A stretch of 64,000 nucleotides of DNA from Lepidodermella squamata. Taxonomy: Eukaryota > Gastrotricha. The translations under genes and the position numbers were made by a program. The DNA is taken from NCBI GenBank assembly GCA_047495785.1, contig JBLDXI010000001.1:3472001-3536000 (forward strand), given 5' to 3'. Each line of letters opens with the position of its first letter. Position 1 is the stretch's first letter. Positions 1-9,153 of this stretch are shown here, one piece after another. Under the pieces are notes generated by a model. It had not been told where the DNA came from and searched no databases. It saw only the letters and a program-made list of their open reading frames with translations.

Positions 1-8
1 TCACTTAG

Positions 9-168
9 GTGAGCAGAAGAAACAAGCGCCCATAACGTCTGGTTGAATGCTTGGATATTTATTTGTCAGTCTTTTCGCGTTACGAACATTAAACGTGAAA
101 AAGCAAGCGCGAAAACGACGTAACCAGATAAGCTGGGTTATAGCTATCAAAAGTCATTTATCATCATT
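9..168 (+). repeat. Left arm of an inverted repeat flanking secreted-protein gene copy 1
   Basis: This stretch reappears, diverged and in reverse complement, at about 1591-1746. Shared blocks include GGATATTTATTTGTCAGTC, GCAAGCGCGAAAAC and a GAATATG/GAATGCT-type segment. The left arm overlaps the last bases of gene copy 1 (its stop is at 167-169), and the right arm ends the conserved upstream region. The arms could be old duplication breakpoints or the ends of a mobile segment. No coding role is suggested for the short ORF crossing the arm. Confidence 0.7.
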
Positions 169-1144
169 ACTTGTTGACGATTTCCCTTATGTCGTTTTGG
201 GTGATCGCAAAATACAGCCAAGTAAAAGACCTCACTAAGTCTTTGCTACCCAGCGCTAAGCAGGCTCTGTCCTCAAGAGATACGTGCAAACGTTCGTGGT
301 GATAGCGAAGGTTGCTGATTATTGAAGACCTCCCAGATAAGGTAAAATGATCCAACTGATGCTTAATTTCAGTCAATTGCTTTGTCGCTATTTCGAGGAA
401 ATTTCCCCAGTCGAAATGACTGTTTAATGGAGAGGGTGCTGGAACGTAGTAGTTGAAGGTCACGTCGACGATATGAAAGATGTGCAAGTATTCTCCGGAG
501 AGCAGGAAGTCCAAGAACTCAGGCCGCTTCCTAGTCAGATGTTCATGTTTCCGTTCCATAACGGTGCGTTTGAACATATTCAAGTCACCTAGAATTTCGG
601 TAAAGTTCGATTCTGAATGGGCTTCTCGAATATATCCAGTTCCAATGTTCCACAGCGGACTAAATATGTTGGAACTTTTGTGCGAAATATCGCAATAGTT
701 ATAGCCGAAATTAGCCGCTTTGAGAGATCGGTGGTTACCCTGGTTAATGATAAAATGTGTTAGTTTTACAAATCGTGTGCAAGAACTAACCATGTGCCTG
801 AGCAAAGACCCAATTGACGAATAGTAATTGCACATTGACTCTAGCAGATTCTTATACACAACTTTGTCCCCCTTTTGAAATGCTGGATAACATTCAGCGC
901 TAGCGGTTGGGTTGCTTCGAGGCTCAAAGTTAAAGCAGCACTGAATTCTTTGCCAATCTCTTTCACTGAAATAATACAAGCAGATGATGGGGAGTCAGAT
1001 GAGTGGAAATTGAGCTTACGATATTTCGTCAAAGTCAACTTTCACGGATGGAATATTGCGTTCCTCTACTTCGTAAGCAGGCAGACAACCTCGACTTGAA
1101 ACAGCGAAAAGAGTAGCAACTGCGAATGTTAAAATGTGATGCAT
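167..1144 (-). CDS. Secreted protein of unknown family, tandem copy 1
   Basis: I do not recognise this family. Exons are 1144-1020, 965-791 and 739-167, with introns of 54 and 51 nt bounded by GT and AG, giving about 290 residues. The ATG opens a hydrophobic signal-peptide-like start (MHHILTFAVATLFAVSS) followed by RGCLPAYEVEE. The mature part is rich in aromatic residues and carries scattered cysteines (QCCF, AECYP, MCNYY, YNYCD, DRACLA), as expected of a disulfide-bonded extracellular protein. The block from GYNYCDISHKSSN to VDVTFNYYVP is nearly identical in copies 2 and 3. This copy ends at NK, two residues short of the NKGW/NKEW ends of the others. It is the most distal of three same-strand paralogues and has a TATA box 68 bases upstream of its ATG. 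The family assignment is unknown; the gene structure is well supported by conservation among copies. Confidence 0.85.
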
Positions 1145-1211
1145 GCGAAGTTACAGTTACTTAGTTATTTTAAAGTTTTTGTTTTAACAAAGATTTGAGC
1201 AAATCGGGCAT

Positions 1212-1219
1212 TATTTATA
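1212..1219 (-). promoter_or_regulatory. TATA box of secreted-protein copy 1
   Basis: TATAAATA on the minus strand lies 68 nt upstream of the ATG at 1144. Equivalent TATA boxes lie 69-82 nt upstream of copies 2 and 3, so this is likely the core promoter. Confidence 0.7.
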
Positions 1220-1590
1220 AGCCCTATTCCTATTCACTGACCGCCTTAGTCACTCACCAACGCACTTCATTAACGAAGTCTTCTAAATCTAAAAATATAC
1301 CTCATGGCTCTCGTCAGATAGCGTGAATGGCCGTTTGGCACGTTCTCTGAAAAGTCAGCTACCAAATTTACTCTACTCTCGCCACTTCAGGTGAGTTAAT
1401 ATGATCAAACATATGGTACTCCTGCTCAATTTCTGTTAAGAAGTGACGTCAAGCACGCGACGTCACTCGTACATACACTCACACGTGAATTATTTTTCGA
1501 ATTCACCGCACCTATTTGTAGATGCTGATGCAATATGATGAATCGATTGCAGAGTGAGAAAAATTAACTATAAGCTTCTGGGAAGAAAGA
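1220..1590. other. Conserved upstream region of secreted-protein copy 1
   Basis: No gene is seen. Blocks of this stretch recur upstream of copies 2 and 3, for example a CAGCTACCAAATTTACT-like block near 1358, 6940 and 10675, and ATGATGAATCGATTGCA near 1535 and 10897. It probably holds promoter elements duplicated with the genes. Confidence 0.5.
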
Positions 1591-1746
1591 ATGATGATGA
1601 ATGACTTTCGATAGCCATCGATAAGCTAATCTGGGTTATGTTTTCGCGCTTGCTTTTTCGCTCTTCGAATGTTCGGAACGCGGAAAGACTGACAAATAAA
1701 TATCCTAGCATATTCAACCTGACGCATATGAGCTTGCTGCTCGCCT
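1591..1746 (-). repeat. Right arm of the inverted repeat flanking secreted-protein copy 1
   Basis: Reverse-complement counterpart of 9-168, diverged by substitutions and small indels. It begins where the similarity between the upstream regions of copies 1 and 3 stops. Confidence 0.7.
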
Positions 1747-2027
1747 AAACGACTTCGCCAAGCAAGGAATACCTCACCTTGTTTTTGGATAGTTCAAGGT
1801 CATTCCTTCGCAACACAACGCAAAAGAAGTCCAGTCCACCGTAATTAACTGCTGTGAAATTTTGTAAAAATGTACCGGGTTCTTTGGGATCGGGGATACT
1901 TGAAGGATATTAGCGAATTTCATCGCAGAAGCATGTTTTATTTTTCGCGAATGACATACGAATCACAGACCAGGGACCGGATTTTTGACGCTGTGTAAAG
2001 TTTTCCAAGAGCTTTTAAAAAAATCGG

Positions 2028-2605
2028 GTTACCGTATTTTCCGTAATAGCTTCAGGGGGCATTGTAATTTCAAAGCTTCGAAAAATGGGGGTTGTAAACG
2101 GGACGTGTTGCAATTGCGAGCACGCGACCTTATTGTTTCAAAGCAAGTTTTCAAGTGTTAAAATTGAGTAAAAAAATAGAATAATTGCTCATGTTTGAAC
2201 TAAAGTCAACAGCTTTTCATACAAATCGAGAACTTCATCGTTCGAGTGCGAGATTTCAGCCATTTTAATGCACATTTTCGAAAATTTGAAAGCTGAGTTT
2301 TTTCAAGTGATGTATGGTAGGAAATTGATAACTACTTTGGCAGTTTTCGTTGCTCAAATTCTCTCACTCAGCTATGTTTCGCTATTTTCTAAAAAACATT
2401 GTCATCAAATGCCCCCGAATGGAATTTCAAAAAATTGTGCGCAATTATTTTTAAATGCGATTCTCGAAGTTTGATTGAAAATTTAGGTCACGGGAAGCAT
2501 TGCGAGTATGGGGCTTTATTTTTTCAAAGGCCTTGAAAAGGGGGGTTGTAAACGGGACGGGCGGTAATAACGGGTATATGAAGCTATTACGGAAAATACG
2601 GTAAC
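2028..2605. mobile_element. Non-autonomous inverted-repeat element A (578 bp)
   Basis: The ends are a perfect 27-bp inverted repeat, GTTACCGTATTTTCCGTAAT plus seven more bases at 2028-2054, matched in reverse at 2579-2605. Just inside, the block GGGGGTTGTAAACGGGACG occurs in the same orientation near both ends (about 2087 and 2541), so the interior is not a simple fold-back. There is no coding capacity and I could not define a target-site duplication. It resembles a MITE of unknown superfamily. Confidence 0.75.
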
Positions 2606-2775
2606 TTGAGTTTTCGCATGCCCGCAATTGAGAATCTGAGCTTCTCAATGTGGGACTGGGCACATTCGCGCAGTCTTAAGAAAATACCACATATCCTGAA
2701 TAAAGGCCGTATTCGACCAACAATTCAGTGCAATAATAAGTAATCGTGAATAATCGGCGATTAGCGGTCACGACT

Positions 2776-3117
2776 TACCTTCAACTGGGGGGACTTAGGA
2801 CAGTGGGGTCACTTCGACATACCAAAATTGGGTGACTTCGGCGTGCCAAAAAGATGTGTACAACGCACACATCCAAGGACAACCCATCTGAGGACATATA
2901 ATAGCAGGTGCTGAAACTGTGTGGGAAAATTTCGAAAATTTATTTTTGTATCTAAACTTTGGTGACTGTCATTTTCAGACTGCATTTCCTCAAGGCTATC
3001 CAACGGTACCCCACTCTCGTGCGGTACTTGCCTTACCATCTTTTTGGTACGCAAAAGTCACCCCATTTTGATACGTCGAAGTGAACCCACTGCTCAAAGT
3101 CACCCCAGTTGACGGTA
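2776..3117. mobile_element. MITE B with about 80-bp terminal inverted repeats and TA ends
   Basis: The left end at 2776-2857 and the right end at 3038-3117 are imperfect inverted repeats. They share an outer CAACTGGGG block, a middle GTCACTTCGAC block and an inner CCAAAAAGATG block. TA dinucleotides abut both ends (2776-2777 and 3116-3117), as expected of Tc1/mariner-type insertion. No transposase is encoded. It is probably a non-autonomous derivative. Confidence 0.75.
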
Positions 3118-3220
3118 TCGAGATAAATTCAAAAATAGGTAATTTTTACATCTTTGCAAATCTCGCAGGGTCAAAACATCAAGTAACAGATGACACAGAT
3201 ATCTAAGAGAGTAGGAGTAT

Positions 3221-3910
3221 AAATCGTCGTCGGCGCGGCCAAAGGTAATATGTCCAAGAGTGTTAATTTTGAGATAAATCGAAAAATAGCTTCATTTGCG
3301 AAACTTTCAGTAAAATATGTCACTGAGTCGACAGGCACCGAGTCGGCGGTAAATGATCACGGCGGATCGAATGGCGCCGGCCATTTTTACCGGTGATGCA
3401 GCGTTTTCGCGCCATCGAGACTTGCGTTGGACATATTACTGTTTTCTACTTTTTTTGTTTTTGTGTTGTGGTGCTTTTATATGGGGCGGTTCGATTTCTC
3501 ATGCACACATCCATTTTTAAGCTATTTCATTTTTAAGCGTGAAGAAAGAGGATTAATCTTCACTTGGCATCAACATCAAGCCGCTGTGGTTCGATTCCTA
3601 ATGGCGACATCTATTTTTTCGGCGATTTTTACACCACCATTTTCCTCGCGATTGAGTGATTTTTTGCTGGGCATATTACTTTTCTTGCTCTCTTCAAACT
3701 CGAGCCATGGACATATTGCTGTTGATTCTGTCTACAAAGTGGCCTAGTAAAAAAGGCACGAAATCGGACATACCACTTTTGATGTCTGACGAATTTTGAG
3801 ATGCGGTTTTCAGAATAATAACCGGCGTTAATTTCTGAGGCCGAAACCGTAAAAATCTCAATTTCGATTTTGGATCGACATATTACTTTTGGTCGCGCCG
3901 AAGAAATCGT
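3221..3910. mobile_element. Inverted-repeat element C with an internal repeated motif
   Basis: The ends at about 3222-3256 and 3875-3910 are inverted copies. On the left AATCGTCGTCGGCGCGGCCA leads into AAGGTAATATGTCC; the right shows GACATATTACTTTTGGTCGC followed by GCCGAAGAAATCG. The motif GACATATTACT or a close variant also occurs inside, at about 3430, 3670, 3710 and 3767. Open frames of about 106 residues on either strand show no recognisable protein. Probably a non-autonomous transposon. Confidence 0.6.
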
Positions 3911-4243
3911 CCACGCTCGTTTGAATAACGTATCCGTTTCAGCGTGGCCATTCAAGGACCCAAAAAGTCCATAAAAAATCGACTTTGGATGCGATTCATC
4001 ATTTATTTTTTAAATTCAATTTCTAACATTAACAATTTATTAAACATCGGTTGATCATGGGCCCGAAAAAATTCAGGTATATGCATTGCGCAATAGATTT
4101 GGGCCGATCGATAATACCAATCGATGGCGCTTATCGACGTCACTAATCCAATATTCAATTCGTAAACTCAAATCTACCTTCATAAATAACTTCAAAATTT
4201 ATTAGCATAGTACAGCTTTAAAATCGAGAAAAAAGCTAGATCC

Positions 4244-4322
4244 TTGGCAGGGAATCGAACCCTGGTCTCCCGTGAGCAGTTAATCGCAGTTTCTGGGGTT
4301 CGAGTCTCCCGAAGGGCGCCAG
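4244..4322. pseudogene. tRNA 3'-half fragments
   Basis: On the minus strand 4244-4275 reads like the T-arm and acceptor of tRNA-Asp (CAGGGTTCGATTCCCTG). On the plus strand about 4295-4322 carries a second T-arm (GGGGTTCGAGTCTCC). Neither has a D-arm or anticodon arm nearby, so both are remnants. Confidence 0.6.
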
Positions 4323-4396
4323 CTTTTCAAAAACTTACTGCTAGTTTTACGTTAGTGTTTAGAATGCCTTTGTTATAAATATTGACTCAAATACAT

Positions 4397-4470
4397 GGGG
4401 CATTAGCTCAAATGGTAGAGCGGTCACTTAACATACGAGAGGCAACGAGATCGGCACCCGTATCCAACAA
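4397..4470 (+). pseudogene. Degenerate tRNA-Ala-like sequence
   Basis: The 5' half matches a tRNA-Ala D-arm (TAGCTCAAATGGTAGAGCG) and the anticodon arm reads CTTAACATA where CTTAGCATG is usual, changing the apparent anticodon AGC to AAC. The acceptor stem (GGGGCAT against GTATCC) and T-stem pair poorly. Most likely a decayed tRNA-Ala. Confidence 0.65.
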
Positions 4471-4529
4471 AAGATTTTTTCTTCTGCTTTGGCAGCTTAA
4501 ATTTGGGATTGAATGGCCATCTAAGCCAA

Positions 4530-4603
4530 AAGGCTAAGTAGCTTAGTGATACAGTGTCTGCCCAGTTAGCGGAAGATTGAAGGTTCGATCCCCCTGAGCC
4601 TTG
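4530..4603 (+). pseudogene. Degenerate tRNA-Thr-like sequence
   Basis: The D-arm (TAGCTTAGTGATACAGTG) and the anticodon stem TCTGC/GCGGA resemble tRNA-Thr with anticodon AGT, and AAGGCT pairs with AGCCTT in the acceptor. Position 33 is C instead of the near-invariant U and the T-stem is mispaired, so it is probably inactive. Confidence 0.6.
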
Positions 4604-4662
4604 CTCGATTTTTTGCGATAAGCAGTGTGATTTTTTCAAAAAACTCATTTCAAAGCAAAACT

Positions 4663-4734
4663 TTCCCTGACCGGGAATCGAACCCGGGCCGCCGCGGTGA
4701 AAGCGCGGAATCCTAACCACTAGACCATCAGGGA
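4663..4734 (-). tRNA. tRNA-Glu (UUC)
   Basis: A full cloverleaf is visible: acceptor TCCCTGA pairs with TCAGGGA, the D-arm is GGTCTAGTGGTTAGGATT, the anticodon loop is CTTTCAC with anticodon TTC, and the T-arm is CCCGGGTTCGATTCCCGG. The discriminator base is A. There is no intron. It sits between degenerate copies, about 110 bp from tRNA-Phe on the same strand. Confidence 0.95.
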
Positions 4735-4841
4735 GATATGAAATTACATGCCTGGATTATGTGATAAATTTTCAATAGCTTGTTGAAAGTTGAAATTCAA
4801 ATGAAGAAAAATCGAGTGGGCCAAAGGCAGCGCAAAAGGTA

Positions 4842-4914
4842 CGCCGAGACCCGGGATCGAACCAGGGACCTTTAGATCTTCAGTCTAACGCTCTCCCAAC
4901 TGAGCTATCTCGGC
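4842..4914 (-). tRNA. tRNA-Phe (GAA)
   Basis: Acceptor GCCGAGA pairs with TCTCGGC, the D-arm is TAGCTCAGTTGGGAGAGCG, the anticodon loop holds GAA, and the T-arm is CCCTGGTTCGATCCCGGG. It is almost identical to vertebrate tRNA-Phe. The base after the acceptor stem is G (minus strand, 4842) where A is a conserved identity base for Phe; this may be a real oddity or a mark of a non-functional copy. Confidence 0.9.
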
Positions 4915-5742
4915 TAGATGGTCACTTTCCGCTACATTTCATATTTCATATTTTTTTTTCATATTTCGCAGAAAAAAATTAAACCAACCCCTCGAACCAT
5001 GTCGCGTGCTCTTTGAACCAACCAATCACAGACTTGAAACCACCCGACCAATCAGATTATTGTGGATTCACTGGTTCCACTAAGATAATTCATCTTGGGA
5101 AAAGAGTTTAAGTTGACAATTAATTATTCATCTTGTAGATGTCATCTTCTTGGCCTGCGACTTATTTTCCACTGCCGGGGTGAAATAATTCTGAGCAGAT
5201 CATGGCTTTCTCGACTTTTCTGTCCTACAGCCGAATTTATTTCAACAATATTCAATGGACGTGCAGATAAATCTTTATTTCCTCGATCGATTTGATCAAT
5301 CGCCTCGATCTCTAGTCTTCATGCTAAATAATTGTTGCTGCTTTTTTCGAAAAGCCGATAACTGTGAAATTTGTTGAAGTAGAAGAAACTAATAAGATTC
5401 GTACGTTTTTTTTCCGGAATGATTCAGCGAAAATTGACTAAGACCGACAATAAATCGATAAAATAATGGTCGTGATTTGAAAAAATGATGTTAACATTGA
5501 AATTTACACGGCAAGTCAAAGCTTAGTCTGCAAAAAGAGAGCTGCTCGTTTTATTAATACAAAATTTATAAAAAAGCCATGATTAGACTTTGGGCGCGCC
5601 AAATAATTTTATGATGGCAGCTATTGCGTGCAGTGATATAATTCAGACATCGATATTCAAGTCAAGATAAAAGTTAGCTAGAGTATAGGTATTGGAGTGA
5701 GTTTTATCGTCATTCGCAATAAATGATATGTGAAGTCATTCC
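4915..5742. other. Spacer downstream of secreted-protein copy 2
   Basis: No gene is seen. The stretch from about 5100 is paralogous to 7820-7844 plus 8574-9150, the region downstream of copy 3. The block AATTAATTATTCATCTTG at 5117-5137 is the uninterrupted version of the site where element E (7845-8573) is inserted. Confidence 0.55.
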
Positions 5743-6734
5743 TCACCATCCCTTATTGACAATTTCCCTTATGTCGCTTCGGGTGGTCGCAAAATACAGC
5801 CAAGTAAAAGAACTCAGCAGGTCTTTGCTAGCTATCGCTAAGCAAGCTCTATCCTCAAGAGATACGTACAGGCGTTCCTGGTGATAACGAAAGTTGCTGA
5901 TTAGCATTGACCTATCAGAAGGAGTGAAATAATCCAATTCATGCCTAATTTCAGTGAGTTGCTTTGTCGCTATTTCGAGGAAATTTGCCCAGTCGAAATG
6001 ACTGTTTAATGGAGAGGGTGCTGGAACGTAGTAGTTGAAGGTCACGTCGACGATATGAAAGATGTGCAAGTATTCTCCGGAGAGCAGGAAGTCCAAGAGC
6101 TCGGACCGCCTCCTTGTCAGATGTTCATGTTTCCATTCCATCACGGTGCGTTTGAACATATTCAAGTCACCTAGAATTTCGGTAAAGTTCGATTCGGAAT
6201 GGGCTTCTCGAATATATCCAGTTCCAATGTTCCACAGCGGACTAAATATGTTGGAACTTTTGTGCGAGATATCGCAATAGTTATAGCCGAAATTAGTCGC
6301 TTTGAGAGATGGGTGGTTACCCTTGCGAATGAAAGGTGTTGTTGTTTAAAGCAATCGTAAGCGCGAACAAGAGCTTACCACATGACTCACCATCAACCCA
6401 ATTGACGAATAGTAATTGCACATTGACTCTAGCAGATTCTTATACACAACTTTGTCCCCCTTTTGAAATGCTGGATAACATTCAGCGCTAGCGGTTGGGT
6501 TGCTTCGAGGCTCAAAGTCAAAGCAGCACTGAATTCTTTGCCAATCTCTTTCACTGAAATTTAATTAGCTGCTGCGATGAGGAGTCAGATGAGTTGAAAT
6601 CAAGCTTACGATATTTCCTCGAAGTCAACTTCCACGGATGGAATATTGCGTTCCTCTACTTCGTAAGCCGGCAGACAACATCGGCTAGCAACAATGAAAA
6701 GAGAAGCAACTGTAAATTTCAAAATTTGATGCAT
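5743..6734 (-). CDS. Secreted protein of unknown family, tandem copy 2
   Basis: Paralogue of copies 1 and 3. Exons are 6734-6610, 6553-6379 and 6321-5743, with introns of 56 and 57 nt, giving 292 residues. The second intron ends in AAG instead of the usual pyrimidine-AG. The signal-peptide-like start is MHQILKFTVASLFIVAS, followed by CLPAYEVEERN. Exon 2 carries the cysteine-bearing segment ending SSIGLMVSHV, and exon 3 the highly conserved core from GYNYCDISHK onwards. Exon lengths (125 and 175 nt) match the other copies exactly, which supports the splice sites. The protein ends NKGW. Function is unknown; secretion is inferred from the N-terminus only. Confidence 0.85.
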
Positions 6735-6815
6735 GGGGAAAGTCATAGCGTATTATTTCAAGGTACTTTCTCAAGGAAGATTTAAAGAAATTGCTGGGCT
6801 TTTCTGGGACGTGGG

Positions 6816-6823
6816 TATTTATA
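6816..6823 (-). promoter_or_regulatory. TATA box of secreted-protein copy 2
   Basis: TATAAATA on the minus strand, 82 nt upstream of the ATG at 6734, in the same relative place as in copy 1. Confidence 0.7.
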
Positions 6824-7032
6824 AAATAGTCATTGAAACATGACTAAATTCACAATTTAAGATGATTCATTCAAATGGCTAATCTAAGTAACTCGCGGCT
6901 TAGAGTATGTGAACGGGCGTTTGATACGTTTTCAGTTGAGTCAGCTACCACATTTACTCAGCTCTCGTCACAACACGTCGAGTTGATACGATAAAACATG
7001 TGCTACTTGTTAAAAAAAATGCTGTTAAATGC

Positions 7033-7508
7033 TGTTTAAAAAATCTAAAAAGTTGTTTAACTTCGGATTTTTTCGCCAAAACGGTAAGTCGTATTTAGGC
7101 GTTTCATTTTGGCTATAGATACATCGACCTATGCTCTAATACCAGCCGTAAGGGCAACTGTGGCTTCTGCAAGTGAGAAGAGCGGTAGAGTGTGTTTTTT
7201 TCCTAATTTTTGTCGTAGATTGTTATTAAAAATGTCCATCGTGCGCGCATGATTCATCGTAGCTGTGTGAGCGACTCAAACAATTCAAAGTGAGGAACAT
7301 TTTCGCCGATTCTCGCGATTTTGCAAGTATAACGTCGATATTTTTTGATCAGCTGATATTTCGCCCTGATTCAAAAGTCTGAAACTTTTACAGAGTGTAG
7401 ACGGAGGTGTGATATGATCATGAGCCGCCGGGCGGCGGAAAATTCGACTTACCATTTTGGCAAAAAAATTCCAAAGGTGGACAACTTTTTAGATCTTTTT
7501 TAACAACG
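7033..7508. mobile_element. Inverted-repeat element D (about 475 bp)
   Basis: The ends at about 7033-7092 and 7448-7508 are imperfect inverted repeats sharing ATCTAAAAAGTTGT, a T-rich spacer, GCCAAAA and GGTAAGTCG. No open frame of note lies between. A MITE-like insertion upstream of copy 2. Confidence 0.65.
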
Positions 7509-7844
7509 CATCCATACGGCTTCCATACAGCCGGGCTGAGCAACAAATTTCAACTTTTGACGCTATGAAAATAATTCAACCAAGTAAGGAATCTAGGCAA
7601 TAAGATGCCCCTGACTTAAGACTGAGGTCTTGCGCAGGGTTTGTCATGTCGGCTATGCAATAAGAGTGAGAAGTGAGGCTTGAAAAAATGCCAAATTTTC
7701 GATTACGAAAATGCACGAGCGTTCAACTATTGGTCACAGCTGACGCCGAATTTCGGAACAATGCTCATGCAGGAGTTTCTAGTTTCTTATCTTTTCTCAC
7801 TTATTATTTATCTATGGTTAGCCCACAATTAATTATTCATCTGG

Positions 7845-8573
7845 TACCGTAACGCTGGTTAATTTTGGACAGGCTAAATTTGGACATTACGCCTTATTAG
7901 CTGAATTGTGCTCGATCGGGAAGGTGAATAAAACTATCGGTAAAAATCCTCAGATTCCTTGAGAGTTGGGCTTTCCAACGGTACTAAATACGAGGTCTAC
8001 TGGAAGTTACCTGTCTTCGACAAAAATTGAAAAGGTAGGATGTCTCTAAACGTCGATTTGGGACCCTCTAATTCCCAGTCAATCTGAATATATCTCGGCT
8101 TGAAATTTTTACCAGGAGCAACTGACACCATGAACTCTCGACTGGCAAAAAAAACTTGACATTTGTCGACGGGAATTCTGTACAGGTGACCTCAACGTTT
8201 AGGCCTCACGTGGGGCAATTTTGGACATGATAAATGCGTTGCGATAAAAATAGCGGGAAAAAAATTTGAATAGAGTTTGGATGACGTCATCAGTTTCTTG
8301 GCACCATGCGTGCATTTTTTCGGAACTTCAATGCAAGTTTCAAGTTCTGCACGCATCCCGACAATTGTGAATATGCTAATGAGGTGTCCAAATTTAGCCT
8401 GACCACGCACCATTTTTATAAAATCAAGGTAGCATGGGAAAATTACCAAATTTTGCACAGAAATGTGAAGTGGGCCCCCCTTATGCCCTGAAATTTTCAC
8501 GTGTGTATAATTTTTTCCTGGTTTTCTAGAGCTGAAAACCATGTTTTTGTCCGAAATAACTACGCTTACGGTA
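7845..8573. mobile_element. MITE E inserted at a TA site, with paralogous empty site
   Basis: The left end TACCGTAACGCTGGTTAATT is an imperfect inverted copy of the right end, which read inward is TACCGTAAGCGTAGTTATTT. TA lies at both borders (7845-7846 and 8572-8573). The paralogous sequence at 5117-5145 has the same flanks joined without the element, so the borders are supported by an empty site. The interior encodes no recognisable transposase. Probably a Tc1/mariner-type non-autonomous element. Confidence 0.8.
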
Positions 8574-9153
8574 TGTCATCTGAGATGATCACGGCTCCTC
8601 GCCTGTGATGTTCTACAATATTCGATGGAGATAAAGAGAAACATTCATTTGATCAAATCGATTGCCAGCCTTCGCATGCTTCATGCTAAATATTTGCTGT
8701 TTCGTCGTTCGTCGAAGAAAATACCCGAGTATAATAAGCCGACAACTGTGTAACGTTTTGTGTAACGTTTTGTGTTACGCTTTGTGTAACGTTTTGTAAC
8801 GTAAGTAAGAGAAACGAATCGTAAACTTTTTTGCCAGGAAGGTTGAGCGAAAACTGACTATTGACTTAAGTTTCGTGATTTAAAAATTATATGTTGTAAC
8901 ATTAACATTAAATTTCAACGGTAATACACAGCTGAGTCTGGAAAAGACAGCTGAACTTTTTATTATTACAAAAAATATAAAGCACCTTGTGTCCCCTGTC
9001 ACGGTTGCACTTTGCCCCAATTAATGATGGTAGTTATTGCATGTTGTGATATAATGCAGAAATCGAAATAGAAGTCAAGGTATAAGTTAGTTAGAGTAGT
9101 AATTTTTAGCATTTTTTAGCGTCTTTCGGTATAAGCATTTATTTAAATCATAA

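Noticed and set aside
3427-3955. Two overlapping frames of about 106-108 residues on opposite strands
   Set aside because: They lie inside inverted-repeat element C, show no domains and lack proper gene context.
4424-4720. 98-residue minus-strand frame across the tRNA cluster
   Set aside because: It reads through tRNA and tRNA-pseudogene sequence; the peptide contains translated T-arm motifs.
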